The notes under the pieces were generated by a model. It ran no database searches. It saw only the letters and a list, made by a program, of their open reading frames with translations, and was not told the origin of the DNA. Positions 7,957-14,309 of a stretch of DNA of 14,615 bases are shown here, piece by piece. Both the position numbers and the translations under genes were made by a program. Location of the stretch: contig CAKTAM010000042.1 of NCBI GenBank assembly GCA_934527255.1, forward strand, positions 1-14,615, given 5' to 3'. This DNA is from an uncultured Oscillospiraceae bacterium. GTDB lineage: Bacteria > Bacillota > Clostridia > Oscillospirales > Ruminococcaceae. How positions within the stretch are numbered: position 1 is the first letter of the stretch; each line of letters opens with the position of its first letter.

Positions 7957-8298
7957 GCAAATGCGCATCAAAAGGGCTCCCCGGCGGGGCGCGGCGGCCC
8001 TGCAAAAGCAAAAAGCGCAAAAGAAAAAGGCCCTCGGCCGGGCCAAAGAGCGGCTGGGCCCCAGCGACAGGGGCGGAAAAGGCCGCAGCTGCCCCGTGGG
8101 GCCGGGCCGCACGGCCTGTTGTTTGGCCGCGCAATCTGCCGCAAATGCCGCCGCAGAGCTTTGCGGCAGGCTGCCGCCGGGGCATGACGGCTTTTATTGA
8201 TGCGCGCCGCCGTGTCGGGCTGCGGCCGTCCGGTTTTCCAAAACAGCTTGCCTCTTTTTCGGCCGCCGACCTGCCGCCGGATGTTTTTGGTTGCAGGG
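7957..8298. other. GC-rich gap between yfcE and asnS
   Basis: About 340 bp with no credible gene. It lies downstream of yfcE on the same strand and holds several GC-rich stem-loops, for example GCCGCA/TGCGGC around an AAGCTC loop near 8155-8175, plus a terminator at 8024-8044. It is probably the yfcE 3' untranslated region or an unrecognised structured RNA. The in-frame upstream extension of asnS through here reads as low-complexity Arg/Ala/Pro sequence and is rejected as coding. Confidence 0.55.
8024..8044 (-). terminator. Rho-independent terminator downstream of yfcE
   Basis: On the minus strand GGCCC-GGCCGA-GGGCC is followed by TTTTTCTTTT. It is the first T-tailed hairpin after the yfcE stop, about 255 bp downstream. 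Confidence 0.65.
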
Positions 8299-8778
8299 TC
8301 ACAGGCGGCGGTGCTCGCCGCGCACAAAGCCCTCCGGCGTGGTGGTCAGAATGCCGTAGCTGGCTTCCCCGGCAAACGGCGAGGGCAGCACGCTGCCCGG
8401 GTTGAACAGGCGCACGCCGTCCACGGTTTTGTCAAACGGGCAGTGGGTGTGGCCAAACAGCGCCACCTGCGCGCCGCGTGCGGCGGCGGTCTCGGCCAGC
8501 AGGCCCAGGGTGGATTTTACGCTGTATTCATGCCCATGCGTGTAGAAAAAAAGCAGCCCGTCAAACGCGGCAAGGCCCTCAAGCGGCTGCGGGCTGCCCA
8601 TGTCGCAGTTGCCGCGCACCAGATACAGCCGCCGCCCCGGGTGGCTCTGCTGCCAGCGCTCCATATCCCGTACGCCGTCGCCAAGGTAAAAAATGGCGTC
8701 GGCATCCGCCTCGCGCCGCAGAATAGCTTCCAGCGTATCGGACGCGCCGTGCGCATCCGAAAGAACCAGCAGTTTCAC
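8299..8778 (-). CDS. YfcE/MJ0936-family metallophosphoesterase
   Basis: A 159-residue single-domain calcineurin-like phosphoesterase, the usual size for this family. Members are cytoplasmic, two-metal (Mn/Ni) phosphodiesterases, and their natural substrates are mostly unknown. Metal-binding motifs appear in order: DxH (D8, H10 in LSDAHG), GD (D34 in LGDGVRD), GNCD (N57), H81 in THGHEY, GHTH (109-112), then NPGS (126-129). The start is GTG 8778, supported by a ribosome site GAGGAG seven bases upstream. There is no other member of an operon: 250 bp separate it from rsmI upstream and a terminator-rich gap follows. In many Firmicutes a gene of this type lies beside the RdgB/XTP pyrophosphatase gene, which is not here. 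The family call is firm. The physiological substrate is not predictable. Confidence 0.93.
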   Translation of the reverse strand: MKLLVLSDAHGASDTLEAILRREADADAIFYLGDGVRDMERWQQSHPGRRLYLVRGNCDMGSPQPLEGLAAFDGLLFFYTHGHEYSVKSTLGLLAETAAARGAQVALFGHTHCPFDKTVDGVRLFNPGSVLPSPFAGEASYGILTTTPEGFVRGEHRRL

Positions 8779-8795
8779 AAAAAAGCTCCTCTCTG

Positions 8796-8827
8796 CCCCT
8801 GCGGTATCTGTGCGGGGGTGTTTTTTT
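8796..8827 (+). terminator. Plus-strand terminator-like hairpin in the yfcE leader
   Basis: CCCCTGC (8796-8802) pairs with GCGGGGG (8812-8818), with one G-T wobble and a 9-nt loop, followed by TGTTTTTTT. The signal points along the plus strand although both flanking genes are on the minus strand. Confidence 0.55.
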
Positions 8828-8848
8828 GCGGTCCGGCCGCAGCCTTAG

Positions 8849-8876
8849 ATTTTAACACGGCCAAAGTCCGACTGAA
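8849..8876 (-). promoter_or_regulatory. Weak candidate promoter of yfcE
   Basis: On the minus strand, TTCAGT (8876-8871), a 16-bp spacer and TAAAAT (8854-8849). The -10 is good (five of six); the -35 is poor. No better pair was seen between rsmI and yfcE. Confidence 0.35.
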
Positions 8877-8900
8877 GTTCGGTCAAAGCCGGGCCGTCAT

Positions 8901-8917
8901 GCGGCGCGCTGCCGTCG
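8901..8917. repeat. 17-bp inverted repeat flanking rsmI, downstream copy
   Basis: Seventeen bases here are the exact reverse complement of 9919-9935, on the other side of rsmI. An adjacent AAGGG-like stretch is partly shared by both copies, but the exact match stops at 17. Confidence 0.6.
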
Positions 8918-9028
8918 CTCCCTTTGCAGGTGCGCAGCGTGCAGAAAGCATCGCCCTGCGGTGGGCGCGGTGTGCAGCACATAAAAAGCAGTACGCTTCA
9001 TCGGCCTTGGGCGGTCAGGGCAAACCTG

Positions 9029-9889
9029 TCAGGTCTGTCCGTCCGGGCCGTCCCGCAGCTGCAAAAACGCCTGATAAATATCACCGCGCGGCAGCCCGGT
9101 GCGGTGTGCGGCCTGCTTGCAGGCGGCGCTGGGGGTCAGGCCGTCCGCGGCCAGTTGGCGCGCCAGCTCGGCGGCAGCCTCCAGCGTGGGGGGCTCCTCC
9201 TGCGTGCTTTTGGGCGGTGCGCCTGCCAGCACCAGACAAAACTCGCCGCGCGGGGGCTGCTGCGCATACAGGCGCGCGGCCTCGCCCAGCGTTGTTTTGA
9301 AGATCTCCTCGTGCAGCTTGGTCAGCTCGCGGCAGACGGTCACGCTGCGCTCCTCGCCAAAGGCGGCGCACAGGTCGGCCAGCGTGGTGTTCAGCTTGTG
9401 CGGGGCCTCATAAAAGATCATGGTGCGCTCCTCCGCGCGCAGACCCTCCAGCCGGGCGCGGCGCTGGTTGCGGTTCACCGGCAAAAAACCCTCAAAGCAC
9501 CAGCGGCCGGTCGCCTGCCCGCTGACGGCCAGCGCCGTGGCGGCCGCGCTGGCGGCCGGCACCGGCACAACGGTAATACCCGCCGCGTGGGCGTCGCGCA
9601 CCAGCAGCTCGCCGGGGTCGCTGATGCAGGGCATGCCCGCATCCGAACAGACGGCGCAGTTTTCCCCCGCCAGAATGCGCTGCAAAATCACGCCGCCGCG
9701 CTCGGCGGCGTTGTGCTCATAATAGCTGACCAGCGGCTTTTTCAGCCCCAGATGGTTCAGCAGCTTCAGGGTGACGCGGGTATCCTCGGCGGCAATAAAA
9801 TCAACGCTGCCAAAGGTGGCGGCGGCACGCGGGGTCAGATCCTGCAAGTTGCCGATGGGGGTGGCCACCACATACAGAATGCCGGGCAT
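9029..9889 (-). CDS. rsmI: 16S rRNA (cytidine(1402)-2'-O)-methyltransferase RsmI
   Basis: RsmI uses S-adenosylmethionine to methylate the 2'-hydroxyl of C1402 in the decoding centre of 16S rRNA, fine-tuning start-codon choice and fidelity. It is 286 residues, the usual length, with the tetrapyrrole-methylase fold. Motifs in order: ATPIGNL (9-15), AEDTR (34-38), SDAGMPCISDPG (82-93), PVPAASA (109-115), GFLP (134-137), FYEAPHKL (159-166) and RELTKLHEE (187-195). The usual P-G-(P/A)-S-A glycine is alanine here. ATG 9889 was chosen because AAAGGAG lies eight bases upstream; the open frame to 10021 only reads through a repeat cluster. In Bacillus the orthologue yabC follows yabB (trmN6) and yazA. 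Here the TrmN6-like gene is also next upstream, but the small GIY-YIG gene is missing and 323 bp intervene. Confidence 0.95.
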   Translation of the reverse strand: MPGILYVVATPIGNLQDLTPRAAATFGSVDFIAAEDTRVTLKLLNHLGLKKPLVSYYEHNAAERGGVILQRILAGENCAVCSDAGMPCISDPGELLVRDAHAAGITVVPVPAASAAATALAVSGQATGRWCFEGFLPVNRNQRRARLEGLRAEERTMIFYEAPHKLNTTLADLCAAFGEERSVTVCRELTKLHEEIFKTTLGEAARLYAQQPPRGEFCLVLAGAPPKSTQEEPPTLEAAAELARQLAADGLTPSAACKQAAHRTGLPRGDIYQAFLQLRDGPDGQT

Positions 9890-9918
9890 GGGCAAAGCTC
9901 CTTTCTGATGACAAGGGC

Positions 9919-9935
9919 CGACGGCAGCGCGCCGC
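9919..9935. repeat. 17-bp inverted repeat flanking rsmI, upstream copy
   Basis: Exact reverse complement of 8901-8917. The centre (GCAGCGCGCC) is itself nearly palindromic and GC-rich. Confidence 0.6.
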
Positions 9936-9939
9936 GGCT

Positions 9940-10050
9940 GGGGCAAGTAATCTTGCCCCGGCAAATAATCTTGCCCCGGGCAAATGACTTTTCCCCGGAA
10001 AAACGGTTTTACACCGGGCAAATGTTTTTCCGGGCAAACGGTCTTGCTCC
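9940..10050. repeat. Cluster of imperfect 16-19 bp tandem repeats upstream of rsmI
   Basis: About six degenerate units start at 9940 (partial), 9953, 9971, 9990, 10009 and 10028. The unit resembles TTGCCCCGGGCAAATGACT. Within the best units TTGCC and GGCAA form a short palindrome, so the single-stranded form could make several small hairpins. The cluster lies 50-160 bp before the rsmI start on the minus strand. Confidence 0.75.
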
Positions 10051-10096
10051 AGCATTACGGCAAAGGCCATATCAAGCCGCGGGCAGGGCCGGAAAA

Positions 10097-10135
10097 AGCA
10101 AAAAACAGTTTTGGGCGCCCGGTATGCCGCCGGGC
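10097..10135 (-). terminator. Weak terminator candidate after the TrmN6-like gene
   Basis: On the minus strand GCCCGG/CCGGGC (10135-10130 with 10122-10117) closes a 7-nt loop. A TTTTTT run begins about ten bases later, which is further than usual. Confidence 0.35.
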
Positions 10136-10212
10136 AAAAACGGCGGGCGTTCGGGCATTTGGCTGCGGCTTGGCACAAGGCCGCGCGGCGCGCTCCTTGC
10201 GGCGGCATCCCG

Positions 10213-11085
10213 TCAGGGGGTCTTGCCGTAAATGCGCAGCACCTCCGGCGAAAAGCCGCCGTCCGGCCCCTCCATAACAAGATCATCCAGCAGGTCCAGC
10301 CCCACGCCGCCCGCCTTGCGGGCATCCAGCAAAAACAGCCAGGGGCGGCTGCCGGGGCGCTGGCGCACCAGCCGCAGGCGCTTTGGCTGCAGCCCGGCGG
10401 CCACGCACGCCGCCATCACCTGCGCAAGGGCGGCCGGGCGCTGGCACAGGCACAACCGTCCGCCATCCCGCAGCAGCCGCGCCGCCGTGCGGCAAACGTC
10501 GTCGGTGGTACAGGTCAGCTGGTGGCGCGCCGCCGCCCGGCTTTGCCGCGTGCTGACAAAACCGCCCGCAAAATAAGGCGGGTTGCAGCACACCACATCC
10601 AGCGGGCGGCCGCCCGCAGCGGCTTCCCAACCGGCGGTGCGAAGATCGGCACAAAGGCCGATGATGTGCCGCGCGTGGGCAAAGGCTTCCTCATCGGGCA
10701 GCCCGTCAGGCAGTGCCGCCTTTGGCGGCGCATCTGCGGCATCGGCCGCAGCCGTTTTTGCCTCGGCGCTTAGCGCCGGGGCGGCCGCCTGCGGCAGGCA
10801 GGGGGTGTGCAGGGCCTTTTGCAGCAGCGCGGCAGCGGGCGGCTGCAGCTCAACGGCCAGGCACAGGCCCCGGTGCCCTGCATCGTGCCAGCGCAGCGGA
10901 ATGATGCCGCAGCCGCTGCCAAGGTCGCAGCAGCGCTCGGCCCGGCGCACGCCGCAAAAATGCGACAGCAGCATGGCATCGGTGCCAAAGCGGTGCTCGC
11001 GGCTGACCCATACCGGCGTGCCGTGGGCAAGGCGTTCGCAGGTCAGCCCTTCGGCCCCGTTTGCGGTGGGTGCGGCTTGCGGCAT
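10213..11085 (-). CDS. TrmN6-like tRNA1(Val) (adenine(37)-N6)-methyltransferase family protein
   Basis: This 290-residue class I S-adenosylmethionine methyltransferase shows the SAM-binding motif DLGSGCGIIPL (54-64) and the N6-adenine catalytic motif CCNPPYF (166-172), as in YabB/YfiC (TrmN6), which methylates A37 of tRNA1-Val. Opening residues HRFGTDAMLLSHF (31-43) match the family's conserved N-terminal block. The family is usually about 245 residues. The excess is an Ala-rich insert at about 96-136 between the first strands and the motif-IV strand. ATG 11085 is preceded by AAAGGGG and lies just after a good promoter; the open frame to 11550 is not coding. It neighbours rsmI, as in Bacillus (yabB-yazA-yabC), which supports a translation-modification role. 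The exact target base in this organism is inference. Confidence 0.88.
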   Translation of the reverse strand: MPQAAPTANGAEGLTCERLAHGTPVWVSREHRFGTDAMLLSHFCGVRRAERCCDLGSGCGIIPLRWHDAGHRGLCLAVELQPPAAALLQKALHTPCLPQAAAPALSAEAKTAAADAADAPPKAALPDGLPDEEAFAHARHIIGLCADLRTAGWEAAAGGRPLDVVCCNPPYFAGGFVSTRQSRAAARHQLTCTTDDVCRTAARLLRDGGRLCLCQRPAALAQVMAACVAAGLQPKRLRLVRQRPGSRPWLFLLDARKAGGVGLDLLDDLVMEGPDGGFSPEVLRIYGKTP

Positions 11086-11119
11086 GGCGGGTCCCCTTTC
11101 TTTGCAATGGAATGCTTCT

Positions 11120-11148
11120 ATTGTACACTGCACGCCCTTTTTTTGCAA
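11120..11148 (-). promoter_or_regulatory. Promoter of the TrmN6-like gene
   Basis: On the minus strand, TTGCAA (11148-11143), a 17-bp spacer and TACAAT (11125-11120). Predicted start near 11113, giving a leader of only about 28 nt. Confidence 0.75.
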
Positions 11149-11218
11149 GAACGCGGCGCAAAAGCAAAACGACGAAAAAAGATAGATAAAAGTAATAATA
11201 AGATGAGTAAAAAATATA

Positions 11219-11247
11219 TTGACAAAGAATATCTGTAATGATACTGT
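11219..11247 (+). promoter_or_regulatory. Candidate promoter of the solute-binding-like lipoprotein gene
   Basis: TTGACA (11219-11224), a 17-bp spacer and TACTGT (11242-11247) preceded by an extended -10 TGA. The surrounding 11160-11265 is strikingly AT-rich for this genome. The start would be near 11254, leaving about 310 nt of untranslated leader. No gene, terminator or recognised riboswitch was seen in that leader. Confidence 0.6.
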
Positions 11248-11567
11248 AAAATTGATAATAGGTGAAAACCGTGCAGAGCAGGCAGCAATGCCCGACAGAC
11301 AGCTTTTTAGAAACTTTTCAGCTTGGTGGCCGTCGGCCCGCCCGCCCCTGCGCCCAAAGAAACAGAAATAACTTAGAATCCGGGGCTGACCGATGCGAGT
11401 GCTTTTGTTGGCAGATGCTGCCGTCGACAAAAAGAAAAAACACAGGCCGATAACGGCCGTATCTGGCCCGTACCGCCAGGCACCGGCCTGCGGCGGCGCG
11501 GCATCCGGCGCGCCCGCCGTACAAGAAGAAAATGACGCAATATCCCCCAATAAAAAAGGAGGAAGAA

Positions 11568-13949
11568 ATGAAAAAGTACCGTTTTCGCAGCTGTCTCACC
11601 GTTTTTCTTGCCCTGCTGCTGACGGCGGCACTTTTTTCCGGCTGCAGCGCTGCGCCCGCGGAACAGGAGCAGGAGCCGCAGCCCATGACCTATGCCGAAC
11701 GGATGGCTCTGGTGCGGCAGTCGGCCGACAGCGGCCTGACGCCGCGCCTGCTCTGGGCGGCCGAATGGAGCATGGAGGATGACCGCGTGTGGGTGTTCGG
11801 CAACGGCGAGGATGGCATCCTGCTTGCTTCGCTGACGCCGCAGGCGACGGAGGCATCGGTGCAGAATATTCAATTGCCGGAGGCAGAGCCGACGGCCCCG
11901 GGCCAGACCTGCCTGCAGGATCTGCAAAGCCTCTGCCGCCTGCCGGATGGCAGCGTGCGGTTTCTTTTGATGGAACAGGTCTTTAACGCCCAACCGGACG
12001 ACGGGCTGGCGGCGCTGGGCGCCCCGGTGAGCACCCGACTGTTTCTCTGCCTGCTGCAGGCGGACGGCACGCTGAAAAAGGAAGCCGCGTTTGCCCTGCC
12101 ACAGGCGCTTGAGGAGGGCGGGCAGGCGTTGCTGATGCCGATAAAGGAAAGCTTTGGTTGTACGGCGGCGGACAGCGCCTTTGTTGCCGTGCAGCTTTAC
12201 ACGCTGCAGGAGGACAGTACCGGCCAGTATGCGCAAACGGTGTTTCTGACATTGGAAAACGGCGAGGGCCGGGTGTGGCCCCTGCCGGACGGCGTGCTGC
12301 TGAAAACGGTATGCGCCCTGCCGGATGGGCGAAAGCTGGCGCTGATCTCTCAAAACGACCCCTCGCAGCCCGGCGGAAGAACCGAACAGCTGGCCTGGCT
12401 GGAGGCGGAGGGCGCTTCGCTTTGTCTGACCCCGTGCGAGGGCTGCCCCATGGCCGCCCGCTGCGAATGCCTTGTGTCGGGCGGCCAGCCGGGCGCCCTG
12501 CTGGCGTGGGGCCTGAATGCGGCGGTACAGGCAGACCCTGCCGCCCGGACGGAAACGGTGCTGGTGGAGGATTGGCAGACCTTCGGCATTGACCCGCTGG
12601 CCCTGCAGGCCGTGCTGCCCCTGCCGGAGGGCAGGCTGCTGGCCGTCACCGCCGGAACCGACGAAAACGGCGCCAACTGCTATACCCTGCACCGTCTGGC
12701 CCCCTGCGGCGATGCATTGCAGAATGTTCCCGTCCTTACGCTGGGGCTGACCGGCTATCTGGATGATACCGTGCAGCGGCTGGTGCAGGAGTACAATTTC
12801 AGCGAGCCGGAGGTCTATATCCGCACGGAGGATTATTCCGATGCCGCCGCGGCCGAGCAGGGGTTCGACTCCGGCTGGCAGCTGCTGCAGCGCCGCCTGC
12901 TGGAGGGAAAAGCGCCCGATCTGCTGATCCTGCCGCAGCAATGGAACATCCGGCAGCTGATCCGGCAGGGCGCTTTTCAGGATCTTTACCCCCTGCTGGA
13001 TGCCGATGAGCAGCTGACGCGGGCGGATATTCTGCCCGGCATTCTGGCGGCCTGCACCGAAAACGATACCCTGCCGACCATTGCGGCGGCCTTTCAGGTG
13101 TATACCGCCGTGGGCAGCCCGCAAACGGTGGGCGACGCACCCGGATGGAGCCTGCCGCAGTATCGGCAGCTGTGCGCGCAGAACCCGCAGGCGGCCGCGC
13201 CGTATTACGGTTTTTCCCGGCAGGATTTTCTGCTGGCCCATCTGCGCGCCGCCGACAGCCTTTTTGTGGACGATGCGGCGGGGCGCAGCCATCTGAACGA
13301 GCAGCCCTTTGTGCAGCTGCTGGAAAGCAGCGCAGCCTGCCCGGCGCAGCGGCAGGGCGTCAACGATGACCCCAAGCAGGCGCTTGCGCAAAAAACCTCG
13401 CTGCTGCGGCCGCTGGTGATCGGCAGCTTTTCCAATGCCCTGCAGCTGCGGTACGAATTTGACGGCGCGTTTGTCTGCAAGGGCTTTGCCGACGAATGCG
13501 GCACAACGGCACAGCCCGTGCTGCGGTTGGCCGTCACCCGTGACTGTGCCGACCCACAAAGTGCGTGGCGGTTTGTGTGCAGCTTTCTGCTGCCGTCATT
13601 TCAGGATACCGTGGCCGCAGACCCGATGCTGTTCGCGTTTCCGGTGCGGTGCGACAGCCTGCGGCAGGCGGCTGCCGCAGCGCAGCAGCCGGTTGCCCCC
13701 GCAAGCTGGCCGAGCTATCTGACGGCGGCGCAGGCCAAAACGTGGGATACCGGCGTGACACCGGAGGAATGCGCCCGGCTGCAGCAGCTGATCGATAACG
13801 TGCGGACGCTGGAAAACATCGACTCTGACGTGGAGAACATTATTCTGGAGGAGGCCGCCGTTTTTTACGCCGGGGCCTGTACGGCGCAGCAGGCGGCCGA
13901 CCGCATGCATGACCGTGTGCAGACCTGCCTGCAGGAGCAGGCAGACTGA
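11568..13949 (+). CDS. Lipoprotein with N-terminal beta-rich domain and C-terminal ABC solute-binding-like domain
   Basis: This 793-residue exported lipoprotein has basic residues at the start, a hydrophobic core and the lipobox LFSGC, so Cys26 is the predicted lipidated residue anchoring it to the outer face of the membrane. Residues about 30-385 are beta-rich, with recurring DG/NG turns (LPDGSVRFLL, LPDGVLLKTV, LPDGRKLALI) suggesting a propeller-like fold. Residues about 388-793 resemble extracellular solute-binding proteins: an opening strand PVLTLGLTGYLDDTVQRLV, APDLLILPQQWNIRQLI, DLYPLLDAD, and the family-typical ending IILEEAAVFYAGACTAQQAA then RMHDRVQTCL. No permease or ATPase gene lies beside it, so it may serve a distant transporter, act as a sensor-like binding protein, or have another role. 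ATG 11568 is preceded by AGGAGG at five bases, and the upstream in-frame ATG (11532) lacks such a site. Ligand unknown; sugars are the common ligands of similar proteins. Confidence 0.85.
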   Translation: MKKYRFRSCLTVFLALLLTAALFSGCSAAPAEQEQEPQPMTYAERMALVRQSADSGLTPRLLWAAEWSMEDDRVWVFGNGEDGILLASLTPQATEASVQNIQLPEAEPTAPGQTCLQDLQSLCRLPDGSVRFLLMEQVFNAQPDDGLAALGAPVSTRLFLCLLQADGTLKKEAAFALPQALEEGGQALLMPIKESFGCTAADSAFVAVQLYTLQEDSTGQYAQTVFLTLENGEGRVWPLPDGVLLKTVCALPDGRKLALISQNDPSQPGGRTEQLAWLEAEGASLCLTPCEGCPMAARCECLVSGGQPGALLAWGLNAAVQADPAARTETVLVEDWQTFGIDPLALQAVLPLPEGRLLAVTAGTDENGANCYTLHRLAPCGDALQNVPVLTLGLTGYLDDTVQRLVQEYNFSEPEVYIRTEDYSDAAAAEQGFDSGWQLLQRRLLEGKAPDLLILPQQWNIRQLIRQGAFQDLYPLLDADEQLTRADILPGILAACTENDTLPTIAAAFQVYTAVGSPQTVGDAPGWSLPQYRQLCAQNPQAAAPYYGFSRQDFLLAHLRAADSLFVDDAAGRSHLNEQPFVQLLESSAACPAQRQGVNDDPKQALAQKTSLLRPLVIGSFSNALQLRYEFDGAFVCKGFADECGTTAQPVLRLAVTRDCADPQSAWRFVCSFLLPSFQDTVAADPMLFAFPVRCDSLRQAAAAAQQPVAPASWPSYLTAAQAKTWDTGVTPEECARLQQLIDNVRTLENIDSDVENIILEEAAVFYAGACTAQQAADRMHDRVQTCLQEQAD

Positions 13950-14149
13950 CGGGCTTTTTGCCCGGCGGCACCGGCTCTTTGTCAGGCGGTATCCGGCATT
14001 TGTCGGCAGCACCCGGTCATCCGTCAAGCCGCGCTCAGCCATGGCCGGGCGGCCCCCTGATGAACGCGGAATATACCGGGCTCATTGACAGGAGCGCTTT
14101 ACGAACGTTAACTGTTGAATGTACTGGATTATCATTAGATATGACTAAA
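13950..14149. other. Intergenic junction with composition change
   Basis: The left part (to about 14080) is GC-rich like the chromosome. The right part becomes markedly AT-richer. CGGGC-TTTTT-GCCCG near 13950 is a small hairpin whose T run is in the loop, so it is not a convincing terminator. No gene is supported. Confidence 0.5.
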
Positions 14150-14186
14150 AATAAATATCCCCCGGCAACGCTGGGGGATATTTATT
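14150..14186. terminator. Perfect 14-bp hairpin, probable bidirectional terminator
   Basis: AATAAATATCCCCC (14150-14163) pairs perfectly with GGGGGATATTTATT (14173-14186) around a 9-nt loop. The A/T outer part of the arms supplies T-rich tails in both directions. It lies between the convergent lipoprotein gene and the restriction gene/micro-ORF. Confidence 0.75.
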
Positions 14187-14199
14187 AAAACTCAAAAAC

Positions 14200-14295
14200 T
14201 CAAATGACAGGCATCTTTGACTTTTTGCAATTCCACCATAATTTTGTAGGGGCAATCAAAAAGGAGTTTCTGTCATTTTCATACGGCAGCTTCAA
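14200..14295 (-). CDS. Possible 31-residue micro-ORF downstream of the restriction gene
   Basis: TTG 14295 is preceded by GGGAGG (14309-14304) at eight bases, directly after the TAA of the restriction gene. An in-frame GTG at 14304 is an alternative. The predicted peptide is short and basic (lysines at 2, 18, 24, 25, 27), with adjacent tryptophans (20-21) and one cysteine (23) in WWNCKK. It has no signal peptide or membrane segment, and I do not recognise the peptide. Codon use is AT-rich like the restriction gene and unlike the rest of the window. A 9-bp inverted repeat (14202-14210 with 14270-14278) encloses most of it, so the region could instead be a structured RNA or 3' untranslated sequence. 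Confidence 0.4.
   Translation of the reverse strand: MKLPYENDRNSFLIAPTKLWWNCKKSKMPVI
14202..14278. repeat. 9-bp inverted repeat enclosing the micro-ORF
   Basis: AAATGACAG (14202-14210) is the exact reverse complement of CTGTCATTT (14270-14278). The 59-nt interval between them is AT-rich. Confidence 0.5.
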
Positions 14296-14309
14296 AACAC
14301 GCACCTCCC

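Noticed and set aside
7706..8302. N-terminal extension of the asnS frame
   Set aside because: It runs through two terminators and the asnS promoter, has low-complexity Arg/Ala/Pro composition, and the internal ATG 7705 has a good ribosome site and gives the normal family length.
9890..10021. N-terminal extension of the rsmI frame
   Set aside because: It is a translation of the tandem repeats; ATG 9889 has AAAGGAG and matches the family start.
9940..10050. CRISPR array
   Set aside because: The repeats are contiguous, degenerate and only 16-19 bp, with no spacers and no cas genes nearby.
8924..10231. 435-codon plus-strand open frame
   Set aside because: It is the antisense shadow of rsmI extending through the repeat cluster.
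11086..11550. N-terminal extension of the TrmN6-like frame
   Set aside because: It crosses both divergent promoters and has no family similarity; ATG 11085 has a ribosome site.
12858..12876. tRNA T-arm-like GGTTCGACTCC
   Set aside because: It lies inside the lipoprotein coding sequence and no acceptor, D-arm or anticodon stem surrounds it.
11373..13559. 728-codon minus-strand open frame
   Set aside because: It is the antisense shadow of the lipoprotein gene, with Arg/Gln/His-rich low-complexity translation and no start signals.
14085..14113. TTGACA promoter-like box at 14085-14090
   Set aside because: The matching -10 at 17 bp (TTAACT) is poor and no gene follows on that strand.
13958..14188. 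76-codon plus-strand open frame reaching the 14150 hairpin
   Set aside because: It has no ribosome site at its start and its end is a translation of the terminator hairpin.
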